A stretch of DNA of 64,000 nucleotides from contig JABAKD010000029.1 of assembly GCA_012845835.1 (NCBI GenBank), positions 9,784,231 through 9,848,230 of the forward strand, read 5' to 3'. Position 1 is the first letter of the stretch; each line of letters opens with the position of its first letter. Of the stretch, positions 23,211-35,500 are shown one piece after another. Origin of the DNA: Undaria pinnatifida (lineage: Eukaryota; Sar; Phaeophyceae; Laminariales; Alariaceae). The notes under the pieces are model-generated. The model did not search any database. It saw only the letters and a list, made by a program, of their open reading frames with translations, and had not been told where the DNA came from. A program made the translations under genes and the position numbers.

Positions 23211-23755
23211 CCTCACTTAACGCCTTCACCACTGGAAAGCCTTTTTTTGACAAATTTAATTGAATTTAGTATAGGGAGGGATTTGGGGGACTCTAAAGGG
23301 GTTAAGGAATTTTTTTTTTGCTCTCCCAAAAAAACGTTTCGGGTCAAAAATAATTGCGCTACAGAATAACAAACCCCATGGCGTAAGTAAAACAACGAAA
23401 ATTGTCGCAAAAAAAAAGTTGAAATTCGGACGATTTTGGGGTTAAGAGAGCCCCGCCATTCAGAAAACGATTCCGCCAAAAAGAGGTACCTCACTTTACG
23501 CCTTCATTACTGAAAACCCTTTTTTATTTACTTGAAGTTAGTATAGGCAGGGATTTTGGGGGCTCTAACGGGGTTAAAGGAGCTTTTTTTTGCTCTCCCA
23601 AAAAACCGTTTCGGGTCAAAAATAATTGCGCTATATACAGGATAAGAAACCCCAGGGCGTTCGAAATTGTCGCAAAAAAAAAAAAAGTTGAAATTCGGAC
23701 GATTTGGGGGTTTTAAGGGAGCCCTGCCATTAAGAAAACGATTCAGCCAAAAAAA
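23211..23755. repeat. Tandem repeat, two ~280-bp units
   Basis: Each unit starts CTCACTT(T)AACGCCTTCA(C)TACTGGAAA-like. It carries TTTAGTATAGG, GGGGGCTCTA, TTTCGGGTCAAAAATAATTG and TTGAAATTCGGACGATTT and ends near AAACGATTC. The first ~90 bp recurs at 24255-24345 and 31600-31685, so it is a dispersed family. Confidence 0.85.
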
Positions 23756-23990
23756 GGTACACCTTAATACCTCTATTGTAGCACGCGTCGCCCAGGCAAA
23801 AAAAGGTACACCTTAATACCTCTATCGTAGCACGCGTAGCCCAGACAAAAACAGGTACACCTTAATACCTCTATCGTAGCACGCGTAGCCCAGACAAAAA
23901 AAGGTACACCTTAATAATTCTATCGTAACACGCGTCGCCCAGACAAAAAAGACACCTTAATACCTCTATCGTAACACGCGTCCTGCGTGC
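23756..23990. repeat. Minisatellite, five ~49-bp units
   Basis: Units begin near 23756, 23805, 23853, 23902 and 23950, each with GGTACACCTTAATACCTCTA and GTAGCACGCGTC. A fragment is also at 9370-9400. Confidence 0.9.
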
Positions 23991-24254
23991 TTAGGCCATG
24001 GGGTTGATTGCTCATTGGGTTAAAACTTCTCATTTTTCTCTACAGCAGCAGCATCAGCTTTCAAGGGTGAGAGCTATCCAGCTCCTCCCCGAGCGGGGAA
24101 CCTCAGAAAACAATGAAGTGGGTTCCCCCGATTTGTGAGAGCGCCCCGGTGACAAGCGGAAGCAAAGCGCGCTCTTAACTTCTACGCATTTCTTCGTATC
24201 CGTAGTGGAAAAATAGATGGCATTTAGTGTAGGCGGGACATGCCGATTTGACCG

Positions 24255-26189
24255 CACTTAACGCCTTCACTACTGGAAACCCTTTTTTTTCGACAAATTT
24301 ACTTGAAGTTAGTATAGGGAGGGATTTTGGGGGCTCTAGAGGGGTTAAGCACCGAATGCTCTCGTCCTGGGCGCTCTTAAATCGGGGTATTCACTCTGTA
24401 AGTTGCACCTCTCCCGCAACATGCTCGTCGTAAAGAAGGCACACCTTGGACGCTGGACCGATTTTGTAGAGGCAACATCAACCTGCCAGTCGCTGCTACG
24501 ACGTACCCGGTTCGTCCTGCGGCGATGATGTACCACCAGCAACCATTCGTCATCATCCCCCGGACACGCCGTCTTTTTTTTCGTGGAAAAACAGAAACAA
24601 CTCTCAGTGTTGAGGCTGATGTTTTACTTTCCACACCCTACACTTTCCAAATCCCACCAACCAGATGTACCGCAGAAGAAGCGGCCTACCTCGTGCTCTC
24701 CACCTACGCTACGCTCCATTGAGCAATGCAGAGATAACACTTCAAGGACACGCTATAAAACCCAGCGATGCAGAGATGACATATCACGGATAGGCTATAA
24801 ACCCACAACCTATACCCCAACCCATAACACCACGCATTGAGAACCGCAACCACGTCTAAGACGCATAAAACACTTGGAAAAAGAGAGGAAAAAAAATCTC
24901 CGCAAAAGTGGCAAAAGCGTTGGACTATTAAATCAGTATGGTACAGCAAAAACGCCTCCCGGAGAAGAGCCGGGGGGGGGGGGGGGTCGTACAATAATGT
25001 AAAATAACGATTGCGGTTGGACCTTTCCAACAGCGATAAAACGAGTAAGGGCCGCGCGAGCACTCAGAGGAGCAGCACCTCAAGCCGGAGCGCCAGAACA
25101 AGCAGCGGCAGTGGCAGCAGCAGCAGCAACAGCAGAAAAAAAAGTTACACAATCTGGGGTGCCCAACACACCTCTGTCGGAAGGAGGTTCCTAAACGACA
25201 ACCTCAGCATCTGCCCGCGGTGCACCAACTCCTGCGGCATAGCTTCGACGTGGGCCACCTGGCGAGAGCCGACGCGATACGACGCGACGCGATGCAAACG
25301 CGACGCGACGCGTAACCCGGTCGTGCAAACATAGACGGCGACACCAGAGTTGATGCAGCAAAATAACCCGATCATGTAAACAAGGCAGCGAGGGACGCCA
25401 GAGCGAGGGAAAGTGTTGTTTCAGGTGGAAGCGGGAAGTCAAGGGAAATGCGAAGTGAAGCGAATAGTGAAGGCGCCAAGCGGGTCCTGTTAGTGTTCGT
25501 GTGCCTGTCCAGCATATGGCTCGAGGGCGCATCATTCCGCGCGACGAAAAAGATAAGCTGTCGCAGACGAGCCGGCATTCGTTATACGGCGTACCAAGTA
25601 TGAATTAACCTCTTCAGAACGGCACCCCCGTTTTTGATGACAAATTACTTGGATTTAGCGTGAATTTATCTTCCAGTAGTGAAAGGATCATCCGCGGTCC
25701 AAGACCCGCCCAGGAAATCGACGTGGTGGGCTACCCAAAGAAGCAGCGGCCGACGCTCATTTACTTAATCCTACACATCATGAGCACCCCCCCCCCCCCG
25801 GCCCGCGTCCATCCTTGCCAAGGAAGGAACGGCTACAGATTGAGCGCAAGCACCGTGCACACGCGTCGAGACACGTCTTTTCGAGGCGCAAGGGAAGTAC
25901 ATAACGATCGTGAGTCCTCCTCCACCCCCCCCCCCCCCCATCCGACGCTGCAGCGTAAGGACATCAGGTTTATCCAACAGTCACGACTCACAGGTCACCG
26001 GTCTCGTTCCAGACCAACAACACGTAGACAACACGCTTCTTTGGGAACGTGTGGCGGGACGACAACTTCGCCCCCACGGCTTTACTACCGCTCGTGATTC
26101 CTGCGCCCCCCGCCCCGGTGCTCCGTTCCGAAGGGGATGTGTGGCCAATGGTCACATGACTAAGGCAAGCAACAAACGACTCCGAACCT
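24255..26189. other. Repeat-rich intergenic DNA
   Basis: Dispersed-repeat fragments lie at 24255-24345 and 25615-25680. CGACG-rich low complexity is near 25270-25315; poly-C/poly-G runs are near 24970, 25788 and 25925; the GGATGTGTGGCCAATGGTCA repeat is at 26120-26175. No gene was recognised. Confidence 0.45.
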
Positions 26190-26295
26190 TGGCGTCATCA
26201 ATGCCTGCCTGGTCGGTGCAAACCCGACGTGCGGCGTCTCGGCGTTGAAAGGGTGCGAGGGTCTCTACGGTCATACACACGATTACAACCATGCA
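26190..26295 (+). repeat. Dispersed repeat family B, copy 1 (partial)
   Basis: Contains CCTGGTCGGTGCAAACCCGACGTG and the downstream TCTCGGC-G-GCGAGGGT block. Homologous to 29840-29990 and, inverted, 28300-28460; a short inverted piece is at 60740-60785. Confidence 0.7.
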
Positions 26296-26297
26296 TG

Positions 26298-26514
26298 TTA
26301 TGATTTTACAACAACCGCCGCTACCGCATCCCCCGCCGCCCCCGCCGCCTGCGCACTCGCCTTGCTGTCAGCAGCAGCGTTGACCTCAGCTCTCCGCTTG
26401 CCATCGAGGGCGGTCTTGCGGAGGGCAGTGTCCTGCTGGAGTAAGGCACACGCGCTCTCGAAGTGCCGTAGTGCCCCCCGCCAGCGACCTAACGCCTCCT
26501 CGCAAAGCCCCCAC
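26298..26514 (-). CDS. Terminal TPR exon
   Basis: Acceptor GATGGCTATAG ends at 26515. 217 nt: one base completing an Arg codon, then 72 codons including TAA at 26300-26298. It encodes WGLCEEALGRWRGALRHFES, a TPR helix pair, followed by ALRKTALDGKRRAE and an Ala-rich end. The stop lies at the edge of dispersed repeat B. Confidence 0.75.
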
Positions 26515-29500
26515 CTATAGCCATCGCGGGCAACGCGTCACGCACCAAAACGCAAAAATCAATCTCTCCGTAGGAAGCAACTGAATGGCTTGCATGGAGT
26601 GGGTGGGTGGGGGCTATGGACGATCACCACAGGCAAAAACAATGTGCACCAAAACGCCGTAGCTGATCTATCTCTCCGTAAGAAACAGCATGACCTGTAC
26701 TGGGGGGGGTTGTGGGCGGTCGTTGCAGGCAAATTACGCGCACAAAAAACACGCCACCGGTTACTTCCGCGCAGAAAGCGAAAAAAAAAAAAAAATGGCT
26801 TGTCCTTGGATGGCGTCCGTCCGACTGAAAATATCATCTTTGAGCACAGTTCTTTTTTTTGTTTCAAATCCATTGCACGTCTTCCACTACCGCACGCAGT
26901 AACTGTAGCGATCCTTACAAATACCCACCGGTCGCGAGTTCCCAGCAGGAGGAATAGGTTACCTAATTTGCACTATCGTAGCGGCGTGGCGTATTGTTTA
27001 CCGCCGTTTTTAAATCCACTACATATCTGCGCCCAAGGTTTTGAGCACAACCTGCACAGGAATTACAATTGTTTTATTCTTCAATTAAGAATCAAATAGT
27101 TAAAAACACACTCACACAGCTGTGATCATGGAGGATTTCGTCTAAAACTCATATTTGCAAGCTGTGTATGTTGATATTTCGATCGCGACGCGTGCAACGA
27201 TAGAGGTGTTAAGGTAACAGAAGCGCCCAAACGTGATTTGCGACACGGCCAGGCAGTTGGATCGATCTCTACCGCGATACTCTCTCTCTCCCAACCAAGG
27301 CTACCAAAATTTTCGCGCCAGAAAAAACTATCTTTCTTTGTTTTGAGTACTTCTCCGATGCCATCTCCGATCGCGAAAGGTCGGCAACGGAGAGAGTAGC
27401 GCAGAGCAAGTGCTGCAAGGCTGTCTTCACGACTACGACGCGCACCATCAGCTGGGGGGCTATACACGCGCACGCGCCGAGCGCCAAGGGCTTATCTCCG
27501 CAGAGAGTACCTCCTCGACCACCCACCTGTTTTCACACAGATCAAACAAGACCATGCCCACGTAGGCAAAACGCGGCAGCCCAACCCACCTGACGAGGGC
27601 CTTGGTGTTCCTAGGATACTCGCCGACCGACGCCCGGCAGTCTTGAGCCGCTTCCTGGGTCGACGAGCGCCCCCACATCGACAAATACGACAACGAAAGC
27701 CGTCGAAAGAGCAGGCGTGATAGTAAAGGTTATGCTCGGTCAGCGCGGCGCGGCGGCAGAGCGTGAAAACCACCCTCCACAGCGCGTGGGATACATGCGG
27801 CACAGGTTGTCTCCACCGAACGCCACGTCTCAGACGGGTGGGTGGACACTGTTGCTACGGGTGTTCCTGTTTCTGTCGGGTGCATGTATCGGTTGGACGC
27901 GGTGCGCAGCTTGTTCCTCCCTTAGCGTAGGCGTTGCCGCCAAAATCGCGGAAATATTACTCGGTTTCTACTCGCAACAGCTGATTTCGCGTATCTTTCT
28001 AGCGTGCCGACGGTAAGATAGTGTGTGTCTGTCACCAGGGTCTCAAGCAACAAGATATTTACAACTGAGTCTGTGTGATCAACGTGTGTGTGCGCTGGAG
28101 GTCGGCGGCTGTGGCGGTCGGCAATAATCTGGCTTCAGTCATCACAGAGAAAAGGGTCTCTCTTTTTTTTGGAGGGGGGGCGCAACGTAGCAACGTACAA
28201 ACCCGCGTTCGCTCGTAATGGTACCGCTGAGATCAAGGCCACGGTGGGGGGGGGGCATGTTACGGGGGGCATGTTAAGGGGGGGGGCGTACTCAGTTTGT
28301 GCATGGCCGTAATCTTATGAGCATAGACCGTCGAATCCCTACTATGCCGGGACGGAGCACGTCGGGTTTTCACCAACCAGGCAGACATTGCTCGCACCAA
28401 GCGCGAAGCGCCGTGAGGTGTTCGGCGAGTCACATGGAGCGTGAACTGCATGCTTCCAAGGACCGCTCGCAAGACGGGCTTCGGCACCTTGTGCCTATGT
28501 TCTTGCTTATGGATGACAGCGCCAATGGGTTAATTTTTGGCCAGGGGGCGGGACAATTTCGTCGCCGTTTTTTTCTTCGGCTCAGAAGCGCTCACCGCCC
28601 GGGTGGCCTTGAGGTCGTTTCAATTTCGCGATATGATAATATTCTACGCCAACCAAATAATGCCAAAGTTTTATTTTTGATTAGGAGGCATGTGGCCGCT
28701 CGCACAAGAGGCCTGAAACTCGGCGATCGTGAAAAATGGGGGCGACCTCCCCGGAGTACCCGTCGTCCGAAGAACTCAAGGGTCGGCACAAGCTCGGTTC
28801 TTGCGGGGACCATCAGGCGTAGCGTGGCGCCGCCCGTACAGGTGCGCTGGCCAACCCTAAGATGGCGTTTCCTACCGCAACATGGTAATCAGGGGTAGGT
28901 GGGAAAGCGCAACAGGTGGACAAACAGCAACGGCACCGCGCGGCTCTCTGGTCCCCTTGCTGCGCCTCTGAGCTGTGAGCGCGGCAGCAGTCCCACCGCT
29001 CCCATGGCCGCCGCCGTGATACCAAGAGAGGTCGCGCACGTCTACAATGTTTGAACCCTGTCATTGGGGCTGTGGCTCGCTAAAAACTGTTGCCGGCGGC
29101 TGGGCCGTGATATGAGAGGTCGTCAACTTCCGCACCGTTGCCCTCGTCGCGGACTATGGCGCGCTAAAACCTGTTGTAGGCGGCTGGGGCGTCGCTGCAT
29201 GTTCTCCCAGCAAAAACGTTGTTGCCTGATGCTAAGGCCGCGGTAGGGAGGAGTTAACCTATGTTCACTGCCGGGTCTAGAGAAGTATTACCAGTAAAAG
29301 CGCTGGTGTGGACAAAGGTCAAGAGCGCTGGCTTAGACAACTGTGACTAGCGCGAGGGGCCCACACCTTACTCGAAAACCGACTCAAGAAGTGAAATGTT
29401 GGCATAGCTTAACAAAAAACATATAAAAAAAGGCGGTGCGTATCGTGAAATCCGAAAAACAACGAGCGAAAACAGGGAAAGCCACTCGCGTGTGATTGGC

Positions 29501-32500
29501 CATACACCGCTGAAAGTGTGGCCCTAACAAGGGCACCCCTACCGTAACACAAATATGTCGGTTGACGGCACCGTTGCCCCTTGACTGACGTGACGGACAG
29601 CCGTCAAGGAACTCCACACCCTAAAAATAGTATATTAAGCACCAAGTATGTTGGTTGACGGCATTCTTGCCTCTTGACTGACGTGACGGACAGCCGTCAA
29701 GGAACTCCACACAAACTAAAACAAATATGATAAGTCCAAACACGCCTTGGCGGGTCAACACTAGACCGTCAACCGACATCTTTGACGTAACACAGGGAGT
29801 CGAAGTCCACGTCACAAGCGGTGATCAGGAGGATGAAGCTCACCCTCCATGCGACTCGCCGAACACCCTCAAGGCGCTTCGCGCGTGGTGCACGCGATGT
29901 CTGCCTAGTCGGTGAAAACCCGACGTGGTCCGTCTCGGCATTGCATGAGTGCGAGGGTTTATGGTCATACGACTGCATCTATGCATGAAACTAGTAACCC
30001 CCCCCCCTGGTAGCCTTGGTCCTGTGCTCACCTCGAAATTCTTGAGCTGCATGCGAGCCTGGGCCCTGCCAAACACAAACGGTCCACGCACGCCAACAGT
30101 CGGCGAAAAAAACGTCGAGCGAATACAGAGGGCGGCGACGGGAAGCGGGTAAGCGCTACCACTGTTCGGCGGAGAAAGCTCCACGTGGCGCCAGCGAGGG
30201 TAAGGCGTCGCTGCAGCACAGTCTTCAGGCGCTCGAGAGAAACGTTTGATGCAAAAGGCCACTGCTGCCGCCGGTATGCGAGTTCTCGCCGTATCAGCTT
30301 TCCCCTTTTCCCGTTCATCCTTTCCCCCCTCCTTCTTAGCCATTTTATTTATTTATTTTTCCCTTTTGGGTACCCTTGAGGGCTGTTGAGGCGATGATGC
30401 CGGCATGGACACCGCCGTCGAAGACACAGCAAGTAGAAGACAGATCAGGCAGCAACGCTCCTAACCCTCTAGCAGTTGCATTCGGAACCCAGTCAGGGTG
30501 CTGCTCCGACGCCATCTGGGTTGTGTCATCCGCTTTGTTGCTGCGTTTTTTCTTGCCTAATGATTAGGCTTCGTTTTGGGATTCGGTACGGGGGCGACGA
30601 TGACGGTATCGGTACCACTGCCGCTAAAAAGAGTGCGCAGGTGATAGACCATGCGGCAATGTTCCTACTCCTACAGCAGTAGGTTCATTCGAAACCCAAT
30701 ATGGCTGCTGCTCCCGATGTTGGTTGAATGGCGTCATCTGCTGTGTTTTGCTAGTTGCTGGCTGTCTGTTGTGCTTGATTTTTCATTTTTGTCATGCAGT
30801 CCTGTTTCGCTCTTTCTTTCCAATTGTTTTTTCCCTTTACGCGGTTTCTTCTTTCATAATTTTTTCTTTCTTTCTTTTTTTTCCTTTTTTGGTTGCAAAT
30901 AGTTTGGTGTGCTAGCTTGCATATATATATTTTTTTGTCGGCCTGCGTGCTCATTGCTGTTGGCATGCCATGGCCAAAATAATCTTGCTGTATTTTGCAA
31001 CGTGTATCTCCGTCTCACACTAATGTATTAATAGCTTGCGAACAGAGCTCGTCTCTCTACGCTGCATCAGCACGGACAGCTGCGTTCGTGCTGGGTTCTA
31101 CCGGTGGAAATATATGTTTAACGCCAAGAACGCATACACAAAGCAACCAAGGATGGACGCGCGATACGACAGAGGTGGATTTTTTTTGGCTGAAATTGGT
31201 TTTCTGAACGACGGGGCTCCTTAACCCAAAATCGTCGGAAAAAATCGAACATTTTTTTCAGTTTTTTTCCTTAAATGTATTTATTAAGTACGGTCAGCTT
31301 TGAGTCCGATATCTTTTTAGGGTCGATACTCCTCTTTGCAATCTGCGTACTACGCCGGCCGCTCGGATTACAGATGTATTTGTCTTTTTTGAAGATATGT
31401 TGTATGTGTGTTGTCAGGGTGAACGTCGACAAACAAAATGTTATCGACAATAATAAATAATGGCACATAGCTATAAAAATAGTAGCAATATTGTTCGTTT
31501 TTCGTCCGCCTCGCCCATGGGATCGTTTCACCGGGTACATAGCAGTTTCATTTTTCCCGAAACCAGTTTTTGGGGGGAGAAGTATAGAGCTCTCTAACGG
31601 ATTTGCAACTGGGATCCCGTTTTGGGGAACAAATTTACTTGAATTTAGTATAGGTAGGAATTTTGGGGGCTCTAAGGGGGCTAAGCGAAAAGCCGCCTAA
31701 AAAAAAGGCGTTCCTGTACTGCAGCATGCTTCCATGTTGGGGGCAGGGGACGCGTCCGAACTGCAGTCAAAGGAGCTGCGAGATAGGCGCGCAGCATGGC
31801 AGACACTCGTAATGCTGTGCGCTCTTCCTACAAGCTTGATTAAATCGCGCACACGTCTCTCTTTGGGTCATCTACTACTTCAAAGTATATAGTCATGGGC
31901 CTGGCACGTACGTACGCTGAATTCCGATTCCATCTTTTATCTATTTTTGGCGGATGCATAACTTGCTTCAGGTGTATTTGAGATATACGTGTATGCTATG
32001 TACCACGTTTGGTTTGTTTGTTTTTCTTCCCTGGGATGTTCTTCCGCTTAAGAGCGACTGGAGCCTGTCTTGTGACCACGGACTTGATTATGCGTGTTAA
32101 CGTGAGCAACAACAACAACAACAACCACGGACATGATTATGCGTGTTAATGTGACCAACAACAACAACAACATCAACCACAATCAAGTCCCAAAAGGGTG
32201 AACGAGTAATACCAGTAGTAAGGGTTGGCTTCAAGTTGGCGGCCAATGCTGAAGAACCACACCAACAATGATTACCGCGTGCTGGCAAGAGGTACGTACA
32301 CGCGGCAGGCACACGAGCAATGCGTTAAGACATGCTCGCCAGGGTAAGCACCAAAGTATACCAGGGTATTTTGCTCGGTTTACACCTTACATTGCTTATC
32401 GAAGTCTTCGGCAAGCACCTAATGCGGTACAACCTATGACCCCAAACATTTTTTGAAAACGGTGTTTTTGTCAAAAACAGCCCCCGCACGATTCCCTTTG

Positions 32501-35500
32501 GGCTATTCAGCCATCTGTGCTCTCTCACCGGTGCTGTGCTCCCCACTGAATCCATCAAAAGACGCACCACGTCCGTAGAAACCCCACATTGTATAGTCTG
32601 ATCTTGTAAAGAAGTAGTTGGTTTGGCCTCTGTCTTGCTAGAATTGAAAAAATCCGGTGCGCCGCGGCCATGTAGAGTATCGTTTGTGCCACTGCTACGT
32701 AATACGCTCCCAGCAATCGTGCCGCCAGTTTCGGCATTTTTTTGACGGTCACTAACTGTCGCGGTGGTAAACGTTGATGAAATCGCCTATAACGCTCGCC
32801 GTGGCTCGTGCATACAGGCAGGCGAGGTATTCCAGGGTGGTGGACATTTTTTTTTCATGTCGCCGACGCCGCAAAAGTGTGCCTCAAAAAGCAACGGAAT
32901 GTGGACAAAAAACACCGCGTTGTCGTGTGGTAGCGCTAGGAAACACAGAGAAACGTTTGCTTTTTAAATTACTCGTACATATGATACGCACTGGCACTGA
33001 TCATCGCCACAGCAGCAAAAAAAAAACTGGCCACAGTACGAGCAAGAAGAAAATCTAACAACCTGGAACCCGTTCTTCAAACATCAGCGACACTGTCGCG
33101 GTGTCTACAGGTCACCAAAGCCGCTGCCGCTTTGCCATATTGTATGTAGTGAGAGCACCGAAGATCCCATCGCGGGGTGGAACGCTTTTCGGTTAGATGT
33201 GTGACGCTTGAGTTACGGCAGAATTACGAATCTGGCAAATCGAAAAAGCAGTGCTTCCAGGTGTGATTTTTTTCTTATACTCGGCAAACAATAAGCAAGG
33301 CTGTGTTCTGTGAGGTTTGTGTATTCCGGATAGGGTATTTTTTTCTTACAGAACCCACAGAAATGTCAGGTATGGATATGAATCTCTTACGGAATTCACA
33401 GAAGTTTCGGGCATGGTATTTTTCCTTGCAGAACCCACAGAAGTTTAGGGTACGGGCATAAGTTGTACCCTTACCCCATGTACAGGTACGATTTTTTACG
33501 GAACTTACAGAAGTTTCGGGTACGGATATGAACGTCTTGCAGAACTCACAGAAGTTTCGCGTGTGGTATTTTTTTCTTGCAGAACCCACAGAAGTTTAGG
33601 GTATGATTTTTTTTTCTTACACAACCCACAGAAGTTTAAGGTACGGTACAACATGTGATACCCTAACCCGTAGCCGCACCGGAGTACAAGGGTATACCCC
33701 ACCCCCACCAGGGTACAAGGGTACATACCCGTACCCAGGATATTTCCCGTCAGCGTACAGAGCTCACAGAAGTTCGAACAGAGCGCATAGAAGATTCGGG
33801 TACGGGTGTGGAAGTCGTACACTACGCTGAGGAGTGTCGGGTGAGGGTATTTCTGGGGTCATTGAACGGGTAATACGAGGGCAGTGCCCGATGCAAAAGA
33901 CGCAATGAAGCTGATACCATAGCATGTCGCCTCCTTTGCACGGAACGATCACCTGGTTTTGGCGGCAGCTGCCGTTGGCTGAGCAAAAGCAAAAGTACCT
34001 GTGTCGCCGTGGTCCTTGTCTAGCGGGACTACGTGGGCTCCTAGAGAGTACATGAACAACCGTTCGCGGGCGCCTTCTTTCCATAGCCGTTCGGCGCCAC
34101 GAAACTATCGACGGTTTCGTTTGATGGTATCCACCGGCAGGCCAACCACCCACCCTTTCGAGCCGTAGAATATTGCCGGCTTGATGACGGGCACGCTTTA
34201 TTCGCCGTCGATCTCCACTACGTGTGCCTCTCGCGCTTTTCTGTCTCAGGTGGACTGCCGCCACTCGGGTCATACGGTGTGATTGACGGGCGATCCATCC
34301 TAAGGGTCTCAGGACGCGACTGGCTGCGACTCATTCTGAGGGTCTGCATCGCCCATGTTCACTTTCCACGGACTGTAACGTTGTGTTTCCATATATAAGG
34401 TTCTGTGTGAGGCAGCCTGAGCATGTGTTTTGTGCTTGCGTTTGGTTTGATGTGCGTGCCGTCGTCATAATGTCATAATCTAGAATTTATACCCGACACT
34501 CCCCTCCTGCGATAAACCCTTACCTTTCGGGTATTTCTACAAAGATATACCCGTACTCTGGGTATTGTGCCGAGGGCGTACAGAAATCACAGAAGTTTCG
34601 GGTACGGGTACGAGCCTCTGACAGAACTCACAGAAATTTTGGGTATGACATTTTTTCATACAGAGATCACGAAGTTTCGGGTATGATACCGTATTTTGTT
34701 CAGAACCCAAAAACGTTTCGGGTACGGGTACGAGATGTACCCGTACCCCGGGGACAGATACGTTTTGTACATAACTCACGGAAGTTCCGGTTACGGGTAT
34801 GAACGTCTTAGAGAACCCATAGAAGTGTCGGGCACGGACAATACGCGGCGGGTGAATACCCCGGGTACGGTTCTGTACGTACCCTACACAACACAACATT
34901 GAAAAAAAATATACATATGGGCAAAGCAACACAAGTGTACGGCACGGTACGGCTTCAATACCCGTACCCGATGTTTCGGTAAGTACGGTACGACATCAAT
35001 ACCGGTACCAGACACTGCAACGAGAACTGTGCGGCCTCAATGCCGGTACCCTACACTTCGGTATGGCATGCCGTGGGTGCACCGGGGGTATTTACCCTAC
35101 CGGAGAGGTTCCGTACAGCCTCAACATCGGTACCCGATACTTCGGTAAGTTCCGTACGACCTCAATACCGGCTCGCGACACTTCGGTAGGTCCTGTACGA
35201 CCTCACTACGGGTACCCGATGTTGATTTGGGATTTTCAGTATGACAGTTACGTATCAGTTTCGTGCCGGTTCGGGCTTCTGGACTATTGTTGGGTACCTA
35301 ATAGTACCTGGTTGGTATTCTTGATGGTAGACTGCTGTGCGCTCTCGCTCGGGAGCTCACTCTTCTCGGAGGTCTTACGCACGAGTTCTCTTCTCGGAGG
35401 TCTCACGCATGAGTTCCCTGCTCGACTTGCCTCTACCCTGTGGTAGGGAGACATGATACAATGACTTGAAACCTACCCCCGCTTGGAGCTGACGAACACT

